Shown here in pieces: positions 7,259 to 14,988 of a DNA stretch of 30,641 nt. Position 1 is the first letter of the stretch, and every line of letters begins with the position of its first letter. A program made the translations under genes and the position numbers. Source of the DNA: Pseudomonadota bacterium (GTDB lineage Bacteria > Pseudomonadota > Alphaproteobacteria > Rhizobiales > Xanthobacteraceae); the NCBI GenBank assembly GCA_023435725.1, contig JAEYRD010000032.1, forward strand, positions 1 to 30,641, read 5' to 3'. Below the pieces are notes generated by a model that saw only the letters and a list, made by a program, of their open reading frames with translations, was not told where the DNA came from and did not search any database.

Positions 7259-7516
7259 ATGACACGGCAGCTGCTCTACGCGATCACCCTCATGACCACC
7301 GGAGTGCTCCTCACCTCATCGGCAGAAGCCGTGACAGCAGCGCGATGTGAGGACCGATCCGCAAATTGTATAGGCACATGTGCCGACTTCACCGGTGGGG
7401 CCGGTGACTTTCGGGGACATCAGAACAGATGCATACGTTCCTGCGACCGGCAGACGACCCGATGTCTGATACGTGCGCACGCCGCTGAGGAGCGTTGGTA
7501 CCCTGATCGCCGATGA
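7259..7516 (+). CDS. Small secreted cysteine-rich protein
   Basis: An 85-residue protein with a signal peptide (MTRQLLYAITLMTTGVLLTSSAEA), so the mature form is about 60 residues. It has six cysteines in a mirror arrangement: C-x6-C-x3-C, then C-x3-C-x6-C, separated by a Gly-rich turn (TGGAGDFRG). Two amphipathic segments held together by three disulfides, as in a helical hairpin, would fit this pattern (inference). The ATG at 7259 with AGGGAG nine bases before it is preferred over an open-frame start at 7064. I do not recognise a named family. A perfect anaerobox upstream suggests expression at low oxygen. A periplasmic location is likely. Confidence 0.62.
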   Translation: MTRQLLYAITLMTTGVLLTSSAEAVTAARCEDRSANCIGTCADFTGGAGDFRGHQNRCIRSCDRQTTRCLIRAHAAEERWYPDRR

Positions 7517-7573
7517 AGGGCGTGGTGCTGCAGTTGGGTTAGTATCGGACGCGCGAGCTGTCCGGGCGAAAGC

Positions 7574-8692
7574 TCAGAAACACGTCGTCCGTTCGGCAGC
7601 GATGTAGCCGAACAACAGGCCGACGCCGAACAGCAGCACGAGACCGGCGGCAGCGAATTCGATGCCGCGCATGAACAATGCGCCGCCGCCGTCACGCCCC
7701 GCGCTCAGGCGGGCAGCGATGTCCTTGGCAGAGACGGCGACGACCGCGATGGCGGCGACGGTGATCGCAGTGCCGAGCCCCATCAGGAAGGTCGCGGCGA
7801 TGCCGGCCCAGAACAAGCCCTGGGCGAGCGCGAACACCAGGACCAGGATCGCGCCCGAGCAGGGGCGGATGCCGACGGTGAGGATCGCAGCAAAGCCGCG
7901 CCGCCAGCCGCCGGGACCTGCGAGTTCGCTCGGAGTCGGGCCGTGGGAATGGCCGCAATGCTCGTCGTGGACGTGGTGATGGGCGTGCGCGTGATCATGG
8001 CCATGGTGGTGATCATGACCGTGATCGTGGTCATGATGATCATGGGCATCATGATGATGGTGATGGCCGTGATCATGGTCATGCGGCACGCCCGCGATCG
8101 CCGGCACTGGCTGGGCCGCCTGGAGCGCGCGGATGAAGGTGCGGCCCTTGACCCAGACCAGGCGCAGGCCGAACAGCGCAATCAGGCCATAGCTCGCGAT
8201 CTCGATCGCCCCTTCCGCCTTGCACATGGTCTTGGCGGTCGCGTTCAGGATCCAGGCCGAAATGCCGACGATCAGGATCGCGACCAGCGACTGCATCAGC
8301 GCCGAGGCAAACGACAGCGCAATGCCGCGCCGGGCGGTCTCGCGGTTCGCGACGAGATAGGAAGCGATCACCGCCTTGCCATGGCCGGGGCCGGCGGCGT
8401 GGAAGATGCCGTAGGCGAACGAGATGAAGAGCAGCGTCCACACCGCCGAGCCGTCGGACTTCGCGGCGCGGATGGTCGCCGACATCTGGCGATAGAACTC
8501 CGACTGTTTCGCCAGCAGCCAGCCGATGAGGCCGCTTGCCTCAGGCTCCGCCGCCTGGGCGGAGCGCGGCGCGCCGAACGGGTTTTGCGCGAGCAGATCG
8601 TGAAGCGCGGCATCCGCCACGCCCAGCACGACGACAACCGCTGCGCAGGCAAGCAGCCCGCGCACAAGCGGCGAATGAAGGCGACCGTTCAA
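7574..8692 (-). CDS. NicO/RcnA-type nickel/cobalt transporter with His-rich loop
   Basis: A membrane protein of 372 residues with about six or seven helices. Two NicO signatures are present: FHAAGPGHGKAV (about 97-108) in the first half and GIRPCSGA (about 274-281) in the second. Between them a cytoplasmic or periplasmic loop (about 204-250) is made almost only of His and Asp, a metal-binding stretch found in RcnA-like efflux proteins. The start is uncertain: a TTG at 8692, overlapping the DUF1007 stop by four bases and preceded by GGTGGA, is preferred over a TTG at 8698. It follows dcp and DUF1007 with overlapping stops and starts. NicO members export Ni2+ or Co2+; import or another metal cannot be excluded. 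Confidence 0.88.
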   Translation of the reverse strand: MNGRLHSPLVRGLLACAAVVVVLGVADAALHDLLAQNPFGAPRSAQAAEPEASGLIGWLLAKQSEFYRQMSATIRAAKSDGSAVWTLLFISFAYGIFHAAGPGHGKAVIASYLVANRETARRGIALSFASALMQSLVAILIVGISAWILNATAKTMCKAEGAIEIASYGLIALFGLRLVWVKGRTFIRALQAAQPVPAIAGVPHDHDHGHHHHHDAHDHHDHDHGHDHHHGHDHAHAHHHVHDEHCGHSHGPTPSELAGPGGWRRGFAAILTVGIRPCSGAILVLVFALAQGLFWAGIAATFLMGLGTAITVAAIAVVAVSAKDIAARLSAGRDGGGALFMRGIEFAAAGLVLLFGVGLLFGYIAAERTTCF

Positions 8693-9327
8693 GGGCAATC
8701 CACCGTGATCTTGTTGGCGAACATCAGGCCGAAATTGGCGTTCGGGCCGTCTATGAAGGTCTGCTCATTGAGCTTCTGGGCGCTCGCGGCTCCGTCGCTC
8801 GGGCGCTCCAGCTTCATCTGGCAGCCCGCGGGCGCACCGACCAGCTTGACCGGATTGTCCTTGGCCATCTGGAAGTCGATGAAGAAGGAGCGGTCGAACA
8901 CTTCGAGCATCAATTGCTTGGGCTTGACGGGGTTCTTCAGCGGCAGCGTGAAATGCAGGGTCAGCACCGTATCCTTGTAGTCGAGGTAGTAGTCGACCGG
9001 CTCCAGGAAGCGCTCCTTCTTGCCGTCGGCCCGCGCGAAGGTGAAGTAGGCGTATTCCTTCAGCGACTCGACATTGGTCTGCGCCAGCGGCCCCAGTTCC
9101 TCGCGCGTATAAGTACCCTTGGCCTTGCTCTCCAGCCCCTGCACCGCATAGGCCGAGAACATGTCGTCAAAAGTCCAGGCGTGGCGCACGCCGGTGATGC
9201 TGCCGTCCGCCGCGTAGAGCAGTTCGCTGGTCGCCGTGATCCAGACATGCGGATGCGCGCTCGCCACCCCCGCCGCGAGCGACAGGCCGGCGGCGAGCAG
9301 CAATCCGAACAAGGCACGCAGCCTCAT
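8689..9327 (-). CDS. DUF1007 family periplasmic protein
   Basis: A 212-residue protein with a signal peptide ending in VASA, so the mature form begins HPHVWI, the conserved start of DUF1007 (PF06226) proteins. The N-terminal His-x-His could bind metal (inference). Further family traits are the TFDDMFSAY segment and the FFIDFQMAKDNP region. Its ATG overlaps the dcp stop as TGATG, and its own stop overlaps the NicO start, so the three genes are probably translated in concert. DUF1007 genes are typically next to NicO transporters, which suggests a periplasmic metal-handling partner for the transporter. Confidence 0.9.
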   Translation of the reverse strand: MRLRALFGLLLAAGLSLAAGVASAHPHVWITATSELLYAADGSITGVRHAWTFDDMFSAYAVQGLESKAKGTYTREELGPLAQTNVESLKEYAYFTFARADGKKERFLEPVDYYLDYKDTVLTLHFTLPLKNPVKPKQLMLEVFDRSFFIDFQMAKDNPVKLVGAPAGCQMKLERPSDGAASAQKLNEQTFIDGPNANFGLMFANKITVDCP

Positions 9328-11408
9328 CAGGCAGCCTTCGCGGCGTCGAGCAGGCCGCGGCGACGGAGCAGCGCGTCGGGCTCCGGCGGCCGGCCGCGGA
9401 AGGCCTCGTAGGCGGCCTCCGGATCGACCGATCCGCCGGTCGAGTAGATGTCGTCGTGCAGGCGCTTGGCCACGGCGGGGTCGAAGATGTTGCCGGCCTC
9501 CTCGAAGGCCCCGAAAGCGTCGGCGTCCATCACCTCAGACCACATGTAGCTGTAATAGCCGGCGGCATAATGGTCGCCGGAGAAGATGTGGCCGAACTGG
9601 GTGGGCCGGTGGCGCAGCGAGATCTCCTCGGGCATGCCGATCTTTTCCAGCTCCTTCTTCTCGAAGGCGCGGACATCCTGCGCGGCGGCAGCCGGCTGGG
9701 TGTGGAATTCGAGATCGACCAGCGCCGAGGAGACGAACTCGACCGTGGCAAAGCCCTGGTTGAATTTTCGCGCGGCCAGGAACCGTTGCAGCAGGTCGTC
9801 CGGCAGCGGCTCGCCGGTCTGGTAGTGGCGGGCGAACTGCTGCAGCACCTCCGGCCGCTCCTGCCAGTGCTCGTAGAGCTGCGAGGGCAGCTCGACGAAA
9901 TCGGTGAACACGGAGGTGCCCGACAGCGACGGATAGGTCACGTTGGAGAGCATGCCGTGCAGGCCGTGGCCGAACTCGTGGAACAGGGTGCGGGCATCGT
10001 CGGGCGAGAGCAGCGAGGGCTCCCCGCCCGCGCCCTTGGCGAAGTTGCAGACATTGATGATCAGGGGCGCGATCTCGCCGTCGAGCTTCTGCTGGTCGCG
10101 CAGCGAGGTCATCCAGGCGCCGGAGCGCTTCGACGGCCGGGCGTAGTAGTCGCCGTAGAACAGCGCCTTGTGCTTGCCGTCGGGGCCCTTGACCTCCCAG
10201 ACCCGGACGTCCGGATGCCAGGCCGGGACGTCCTTGCGCTCCTCGAAGGAGATGCCGAACAGGCGCGTGGCGCAATCGAAGGCGGCGGCGATCATGTGGT
10301 CGAGCGTCAGATACGGCTTGATCGCGGCGTCGTCGAAATTGGCGCGCTGGAGGCGAAGCTTCTCGGCGTAGAAGCGCCAGTCCCAGGGCGCGAGCTTGAA
10401 ATTGCCGCCCTCGGCCGTGATCAGCGCCTGCATCTCGTCGCGGTCGGCGAGCGCGCGCGCCCGCGCCGGCTTCCAGACCCGCTCCAGCAGGCCGCGCACC
10501 GCGTCGGGCGTCTTGGCCATGGAGTCCTCGAGCCGGTAGGCGGCGAAGGTCGGATAGCCCAGCAGCTTGGCGCTCTCCTCCCGCAGCTCCAGGATCTCGA
10601 CGATCGTTCCGTTGTTGTCGTTGGCGTTGCCGTTGTCGCCCCGCGCCGTGAAGGCCTTGTAGACCTTCTCGCGCAGATCGCGCCGGGCCGAGCTCTTCAG
10701 GAACGGCTCGGTCGAGGAGCGCGACAGCGTCACGATGGCCTTGCCGGCCATCCCGCGCTCTTCCGCCGCAGCCTTGGCGGCGGCAACGAAGCTCTCGGGC
10801 AGGCCCTGGCGATCGGCCTCGCCCAGCTCCATGAACCACTCCTGCTCGTCGCCGAGCAGGTGATGGCTGAAGCTGGTGCCGAGTTGGGCGAGCTTCTCGT
10901 TGATCTCCGCCATCCGCGTCTTGGCCTCCTCGGAGAGGCCGGCGCCGGAGCGGTGAAAGCGGGTGTAGGTGCGCTCCAGGAGGCGGAGCTGCTCGGGAGC
11001 CAGACCAAGGTTGGCGCGGTTCTCATGCAGATGGGCGATGCGACCAAACAGCACGGCGTTCATCATGATCGGATTCCAGTGCCGCGCCATCCTCAGGGAG
11101 ACCTCCTTGTCGATCTCCAGGATGGCCGGGTTGGAATGCGCCGAGACGAGGTCGTAGAAGACCGCCGCGACCTTGGTCAGCAGCTTGCCCGAGCGTTCCA
11201 GCGCCGTGATGGTGTTGGCGAAGTCAGGCGCTGCCGGGTCGTTGGTGATCGCCGCGATCTCGGCGGCATGGTCGACGAAGGCCTGCTCGAAGGCCGGGAG
11301 GAAGTGCTCCGGCTTGATCTCGTCGAAGGGCGGGGTCGCAAACGGCGTCACCCAGGCCTTCAGCAGCGGGTTGGTCTCGGAGTCCGTAGTCTGGCGGAGT
11401 TCTGACAT
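9327..11408 (-). CDS. dcp: M3 family peptidyl-dipeptidase (Dcp-like)
   Basis: A 693-residue zinc metallopeptidase. The catalytic HEFGH motif is at residues 477-481 (bases 9966-9980), with the third-ligand glutamate in TDFVELPSQLYEHW downstream. Along its whole length it follows E. coli Dcp (for example NTITALERSGKLL, HPDVRVWEV, GDYYARPSKRSGAWM, SGDHYAAGYYSYMW) rather than oligopeptidase F. No signal peptide is seen, so it is cytosolic and probably removes C-terminal dipeptides from small peptides. The frame is open far upstream, but the ATG at 11408 begins the family-like sequence (NPLLKAWVTPFATPPFDEIKPEHF). It is the first gene of an overlapping set with DUF1007 and NicO; a functional link is not evident. 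Confidence 0.95.
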   Translation of the reverse strand: MSELRQTTDSETNPLLKAWVTPFATPPFDEIKPEHFLPAFEQAFVDHAAEIAAITNDPAAPDFANTITALERSGKLLTKVAAVFYDLVSAHSNPAILEIDKEVSLRMARHWNPIMMNAVLFGRIAHLHENRANLGLAPEQLRLLERTYTRFHRSGAGLSEEAKTRMAEINEKLAQLGTSFSHHLLGDEQEWFMELGEADRQGLPESFVAAAKAAAEERGMAGKAIVTLSRSSTEPFLKSSARRDLREKVYKAFTARGDNGNANDNNGTIVEILELREESAKLLGYPTFAAYRLEDSMAKTPDAVRGLLERVWKPARARALADRDEMQALITAEGGNFKLAPWDWRFYAEKLRLQRANFDDAAIKPYLTLDHMIAAAFDCATRLFGISFEERKDVPAWHPDVRVWEVKGPDGKHKALFYGDYYARPSKRSGAWMTSLRDQQKLDGEIAPLIINVCNFAKGAGGEPSLLSPDDARTLFHEFGHGLHGMLSNVTYPSLSGTSVFTDFVELPSQLYEHWQERPEVLQQFARHYQTGEPLPDDLLQRFLAARKFNQGFATVEFVSSALVDLEFHTQPAAAAQDVRAFEKKELEKIGMPEEISLRHRPTQFGHIFSGDHYAAGYYSYMWSEVMDADAFGAFEEAGNIFDPAVAKRLHDDIYSTGGSVDPEAAYEAFRGRPPEPDALLRRRGLLDAAKAA

Positions 11409-11543
11409 CACAAGTCCCGATTTCTGAGGCGATTTGCTGGGGCCAGCTATAGCACGCGATGGGGCTTTTTTGGGCCATTTGGCCTTGCTCCCGCCCGCCT
11501 TTTCGGGGAGATTGCGGCCCTCGAAGCCACGGACCCAAAGCCC

Positions 11544-11798
11544 ATGAACGCGCCTGCCTCCTCTTCCCGCCAGATCGCCTGGCCGAGCGTCATCACCGTC
11601 ATCAGCGCCGCCATCCTGATCGGCGCCGAGGTGTTCGGCGCTGCGTTCGCCGGCGGCTGGGCACTCGCGATCCTGTTCGGGCTCGGCGATCGAGGCGCGC
11701 ACATCCTGCAGGCCGCGCTGTTCGCGCTCGGCGTGCTCGTGATGACCGCGTTCGTCCGCGGAGCTCAGCGCGTGGAGCCCTTCACGAAGCGCCGCTGA
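11544..11798 (+). CDS. Small two-helix membrane protein
   Basis: An 84-residue hypothetical protein with two hydrophobic segments (about residues 14-45 and 53-70) and a basic C-terminus (VEPFTKRR). It is divergent from dcp with a 135-base gap. The ribosome binding site is weak, and the opposite frames of dcp's upstream region are also open, but the membrane pattern and the position support a real gene. Not assigned to a family. Confidence 0.6.
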   Translation: MNAPASSSRQIAWPSVITVISAAILIGAEVFGAAFAGGWALAILFGLGDRGAHILQAALFALGVLVMTAFVRGAQRVEPFTKRR

Positions 11799-11925
11799 CG
11801 CTTCCTCGCGCGCGAGCGACACGCGCGCATACTTAAAAACTTAACGCTCATTCATTTTCAGCTTCGCTCGCGCAACACCGCGCAAGCAGGTGTTAGGCAA
11901 TTCTGTCCGCAGCCTAAAAAAATTC

Positions 11926-11954
11926 TTGCGAACCAGAGTCAAAACGCTTATGTG
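11926..11954 (+). promoter_or_regulatory. Candidate promoter for the decarboxylase leader
   Basis: TTGCGA (11926-11931), a 17-base spacer and TATGTG (11949-11954) in a locally AT-rich stretch. Transcription would begin near 11961 and give a leader of about 530 bases before the ODC start codon. Assigned by sequence only. Confidence 0.4.
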
Positions 11955-12487
11955 CGGACTTGCCCAATTTCGCACGTGCCTGTGGTCGTGTGTCAGTCGG
12001 TAGGTATCCGGACAAGAGGCCGGACAGCCGCCAAGGGGTGAAGAAGCCGAGGGGCTCTTCGGAAGTGCAGAAGTCGGAAGATTGGAAAGTCGCAAGGCTT
12101 GAAGGTCTGAAGACGAAGCGAACCCGGAGCGCCCAGCATCTCTCTCAAGAGGTGCCTTGTCGAAGGTGACTTCACTTTTTGCAACCGTGACTGGCAGCCG
12201 GAGGCGAACCGGCGCACCCCGCTCTCAACGGGGGACGCGACTTAAAGCAACGACGGATCGGGCTTTTTTGGTCTCTACCGGCATTCCAACGCCGGCGCGG
12301 GCTACTGAAAAGGCTTGTCCTTCATTGCCAGGTGAGCGGGCGGGAAAATTCCCAACCAATCCACGGCAGCACAACTGGTCTGAGTTCTAGGCTCTGTCGC
12401 GCCTCCATCGCGCGTCGGCGCCAAAGCGCTCACGGCCAAGAACATTTTGAACGGGTCCTTGTCGCAAAGGGACGTTTGGAGAGTGCT
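11955..12487 (+). ncRNA. Long structured leader of ornithine decarboxylase (candidate speF motif)
   Basis: This 690-base gap (11799-12487) is the largest in the window. From about 11955 it is rich in base-pairing segments: GAAGA-A-GCC-GAGG-GGC-TCTTC (12040-12060); GCATCTCT / AGAGGTGC (12136-12155, one U-G pair); GCCGG / CCGGC (12197-12213); CCCCG / CGGGG (12217-12233); and a weak stem followed by a T run near 12263-12267. A conserved RNA called the speF motif is known upstream of decarboxylase genes of this type in alphaproteobacteria, and position and size fit. I cannot align it to the family model from memory. It probably controls the gene in response to polyamine or precursor levels (inference). 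Confidence 0.6.
12157..12390 (+). CDS. Possible arginine-rich upstream ORF in the decarboxylase leader
   Basis: A TTG-initiated frame of 77 codons ending 97 bases before the ODC start. The TTG has AGAGG five bases before it, and that site is buried in a hairpin (12136-12155). Its first third is arginine-rich (GSRRRTGAPRSQRGTRLK), including codons AGG and CGA that are rare in this genome type. In E. coli an upstream peptide, SpeFL, senses ornithine and controls an unrelated decarboxylase gene; a similar device is possible here but there is no sequence similarity to claim. The frame could also be open by chance. Confidence 0.25.
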   Translation: MSKVTSLFATVTGSRRRTGAPRSQRGTRLKATTDRAFLVSTGIPTPARATEKACPSLPGERAGKFPTNPRQHNWSEF

Positions 12488-13630
12488 ATGACCGATCGCA
12501 TCCGGGAATTTCTGCGCAACCGCCGCGACGAAGGTCTCGACACCGAGCCGTGCCTCGTCGTCGACCTCGAAGTCGTGCGCGACAATTACCAGACCTTTGC
12601 CAAGGCGCTGCCCGACAGCCGCGTGTTCTACGCCGTCAAGGCGAACCCGGCGCCGGAGGTGCTGGCCCTGCTCGCCTCCATGGGCTCCTGCTTCGACACT
12701 GCGACCGTCGCCGAGATCGAGATGGCGCTGGCCGCCGGTGCGACGCCCGACCGCATCTCCTTCGGCAACACGATCAAGAAGGAGCGCGACATCGCGCGCG
12801 CCTTCGCGCTCGGCATTCGCCTGTTCGCGGTCGACTGCGTCGCCGAGGTCGAGAAGGTCGCCCGTGCCGCTCCCGGCGCGAAGGTGTTCTGCCGCATCCT
12901 CTATGACTGTGCCGGTGCCGAGTGGCCGCTGTCGCGCAAGTTCGGCTGCGACCCAGAGATGGCCGTCGAGGTGCTGGACGTCGCCAAGCGCCTGGGCCTG
13001 GAGCCGTGCGGCATCTCCTTCCATGTCGGCTCGCAGCAGCGCAAGGTGAAGGCGTGGGACCGTGCGCTGGCGATGGCCTCGCAGGTGTTCCGCGACTGCG
13101 CCGAGCGCGGCATCAACCTGAGCATGGTCAACATGGGCGGCGGCTTCCCGACCAAGTACCTGAAGGACGTGCCGCCGGTCGTCACCTACGGCCGGTCGAT
13201 CTTCCGCGCGCTGCGCAAGCACTTCGGCAACCAGATTCCGGAGACCATCATCGAGCCGGGCCGCGGCATGGTGGGCAATGCCGGCATCATCGAGTCCGAG
13301 GTCGTGCTCATCTCGAAGAAGAGCGACGAGGACGAGGTGCGCTGGGTGTATCTCGACATCGGCAAGTTCGGCGGTCTCGCCGAGACGATGGACGAGTCGA
13401 TCCGCTACGCCATCCGCACCCCGCATGACGGCGCGGATATGACGCCGTGCGTGCTCGCAGGTCCGACCTGCGACAGCGCCGATGTACTGTACGAGAAGAC
13501 CCCGTATCCGCTTCCGGTCACGCTCGAGATCGGCGACAAGCTGCTGATCGAAGGCACCGGGGCCTATACGTCGACCTACTCGGCGGTGGCGTTCAACGGC
13601 ATTCCGCCGCTGAAGACTTACCACATCTGA
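12488..13630 (+). CDS. odc: Ornithine (lysine/arginine) decarboxylase, fold III
   Basis: A 380-residue PLP enzyme that decarboxylates ornithine to putrescine. The PLP lysine is K51 in VFYAVKANP; SFHVGSQ, the Gly-rich NMGGGFP, IEPGRGMVGNAG and the catalytic cysteine C328 in GPTCDSADVLY are all in place. It belongs to the alanine-racemase-fold group used in alphaproteobacteria, unrelated to E. coli SpeC/SpeF. Related enzymes can also take lysine. The ATG at 12488 follows GGAGAG at good spacing; an upstream open frame is leader sequence. It heads a polyamine locus and its long 5' leader is likely a control RNA. Homospermidine synthase downstream uses its product. Confidence 0.95.
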   Translation: MTDRIREFLRNRRDEGLDTEPCLVVDLEVVRDNYQTFAKALPDSRVFYAVKANPAPEVLALLASMGSCFDTATVAEIEMALAAGATPDRISFGNTIKKERDIARAFALGIRLFAVDCVAEVEKVARAAPGAKVFCRILYDCAGAEWPLSRKFGCDPEMAVEVLDVAKRLGLEPCGISFHVGSQQRKVKAWDRALAMASQVFRDCAERGINLSMVNMGGGFPTKYLKDVPPVVTYGRSIFRALRKHFGNQIPETIIEPGRGMVGNAGIIESEVVLISKKSDEDEVRWVYLDIGKFGGLAETMDESIRYAIRTPHDGADMTPCVLAGPTCDSADVLYEKTPYPLPVTLEIGDKLLIEGTGAYTSTYSAVAFNGIPPLKTYHI

Positions 13631-13675
13631 TTTGCCACATCCGATCCGCCTCTTGTTCTGAGGCCTGACGAACCC

Positions 13676-13697
13676 GGGAGCCGGTCCGCCGGCTCCC
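13676..13697 (+). terminator. Strong hairpin after ODC
   Basis: GGGAGCCGG (13676-13684), loop TCCG, CCGGCTCCC (13689-13697): a perfect 9-bp stem 45 bases after the ODC stop, followed by TTCCCTCGCATTTCG without a real T run. It may terminate or attenuate transcription between ODC and the next gene. Confidence 0.6.
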
Positions 13698-13777
13698 TTC
13701 CCTCGCATTTCGATTTCTGACGACGCCTTGGACCGGCGTGCTTTTCGCACGCGGGTTCAAGCGGGGACTGACGCGCC

Positions 13778-14365
13778 ATGACTGCTCTTCGGAAGCCACA
13801 AGTCGCCCTCACTTCGAAAGCCGCTCCGTTCGCGATCCGTGCGGAACGTGCTGCCGACGTCGCCGCCCGTGAAGCGCTGCTCGATGCGTGCTTTGGCGAG
13901 AACCGCCATGGCCGCACCTGCCAGCGCCTGCGCGACGGACGTGCACCTGCTGCCGGCCTCGCGCTGTCGGCCGTGCACGAGGGGACACTCGTGGGAACCG
14001 TGCGGCTGTGGCACGTCAGCGCCGGAGGCAGGCCCGCTCTGGTCCTCGGACCGCTGGCGGTGGACCCTGCCTGCCGCGAGCTCGGGATCGGCGCCGCGCT
14101 GATGCATCAAGCGCTGGACGCCGCCCGGGCGCGCGGGCATGTCGCCGTGATCCTGCTCGGCGATGCCCCCTATTACGCCCGCTTCGGCTTCTCGACCGAG
14201 AAGACCGGCGAGCTCGCGCTGCCGGGACCTTTCGAGCGCGACCGCCTGCTGGCGGTCGAATTCACCGAAGGCGCGCTCGACGGAGCCGCCGGGATGATCG
14301 TTCCGACCGGCTCGGCCTTGGCCAAACGCCGGGCAACTCGCGCTCTCCGAGCGAACGCGGCTTAA
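13778..14365 (+). CDS. GNAT N-acetyltransferase (YhbS-like)
   Basis: A 195-residue cytosolic acetyltransferase. ALVLGPLAVDPACRELGIGAALMHQALDAARARG (about 88-122) is the acetyl-CoA-binding motif A with the R/Q-x-x-G-x-G/A loop, and DAPYYARFGFSTE is motif B; both fit COG3153 (YhbS). The N-terminal 20 residues are a variable extension. It lies between ODC and homospermidine synthase on the same strand, which suggests a polyamine or amino-acid acceptor, but this is inferred only from position. An in-frame ATG at 13778 with weak GGGGA upstream is used. Confidence 0.87.
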   Translation: MTALRKPQVALTSKAAPFAIRAERAADVAAREALLDACFGENRHGRTCQRLRDGRAPAAGLALSAVHEGTLVGTVRLWHVSAGGRPALVLGPLAVDPACRELGIGAALMHQALDAARARGHVAVILLGDAPYYARFGFSTEKTGELALPGPFERDRLLAVEFTEGALDGAAGMIVPTGSALAKRRATRALRANAA

Positions 14366-14553
14366 GGGATTTGCCATCATGGCGACGACCGAAGCCGCGC
14401 TCCGCGGCAGTGCCCGGCTGCGCCTGCGCGGCCCGGAGTGCCGCTAAGCTCATCCGCCGCATTGTCATCAGGGGTTGCACGGGCCCGCAAATTGTCCGTA
14501 AACCCCAAGAAATTACCCCTCAAGAAATTCCTCTTTCAGTCGAGGTCTAGCCC

Positions 14554-14940
14554 ATGTCCCGTCGCCTGATTTCCACCGGCTCCCCCTTCGAGAAAACCGC
14601 CGGCTACAGCCGCGCCGTAATCGACGGCGAGTTTGCCTTCGTCGCGGGAACCACCGGCTATGACTACACGACGATGACGATGCCGGCCGATGTCACGAGC
14701 CAGTCACGCAACTGCTTCAAGACCATCGAATCCGCCCTGAAGGAGGGTGGTTTCGAGATGGCCGACATCGTCCGCGCGACCTACTATCTCACCGACGCCA
14801 AGGATGCAGACGCGCATTTCGCTGTCTGCGGCGAGGTCCTCGGCGAGATCCGCCCGGCCGCAACGCTTCTCGTCGTCTCGGCGCTTCTGAAGCCCGAGAT
14901 GAAGGTCGAAATCGAAGTGACCGCGAAGCGTCGCGCCTGA
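14554..14940 (+). CDS. RidA/YjgF family protein
   Basis: A 128-residue protein of the Rid fold. The conserved arginine is R100 in GEIRPAATLLVVSALLKPEMKVEIEV, the site that in RidA binds the carboxylate of imine intermediates. AGTTGYDY and DIVRATYYLTDAKDAD are typical. RidA deaminates reactive enamine/imines made by PLP enzymes; a PLP decarboxylase lies just upstream, which could be why it is here (inference). It does not show all RidA-specific residues, so it may belong to a Rid1-7 subgroup. The gap before it (14366-14553) contains a 22-codon open frame that I do not count as a gene. Confidence 0.92.
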   Translation: MSRRLISTGSPFEKTAGYSRAVIDGEFAFVAGTTGYDYTTMTMPADVTSQSRNCFKTIESALKEGGFEMADIVRATYYLTDAKDADAHFAVCGEVLGEIRPAATLLVVSALLKPEMKVEIEVTAKRRA

Positions 14941-14988
14941 CCCCACAACACCGAACCTAGACCCTAGACAGTCTCCTGGAGATACTTG

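Noticed and set aside
9456..11405. A 649-codon open frame antisense to dcp
   Set aside because: The minus-strand frame encodes a complete Dcp with active-site motif; the antisense product is low-complexity.
14379..14447. A 22-codon ATG frame between the GNAT and ridA genes
   Set aside because: No ribosome binding site or recognisable features; length is within chance in GC-rich DNA.
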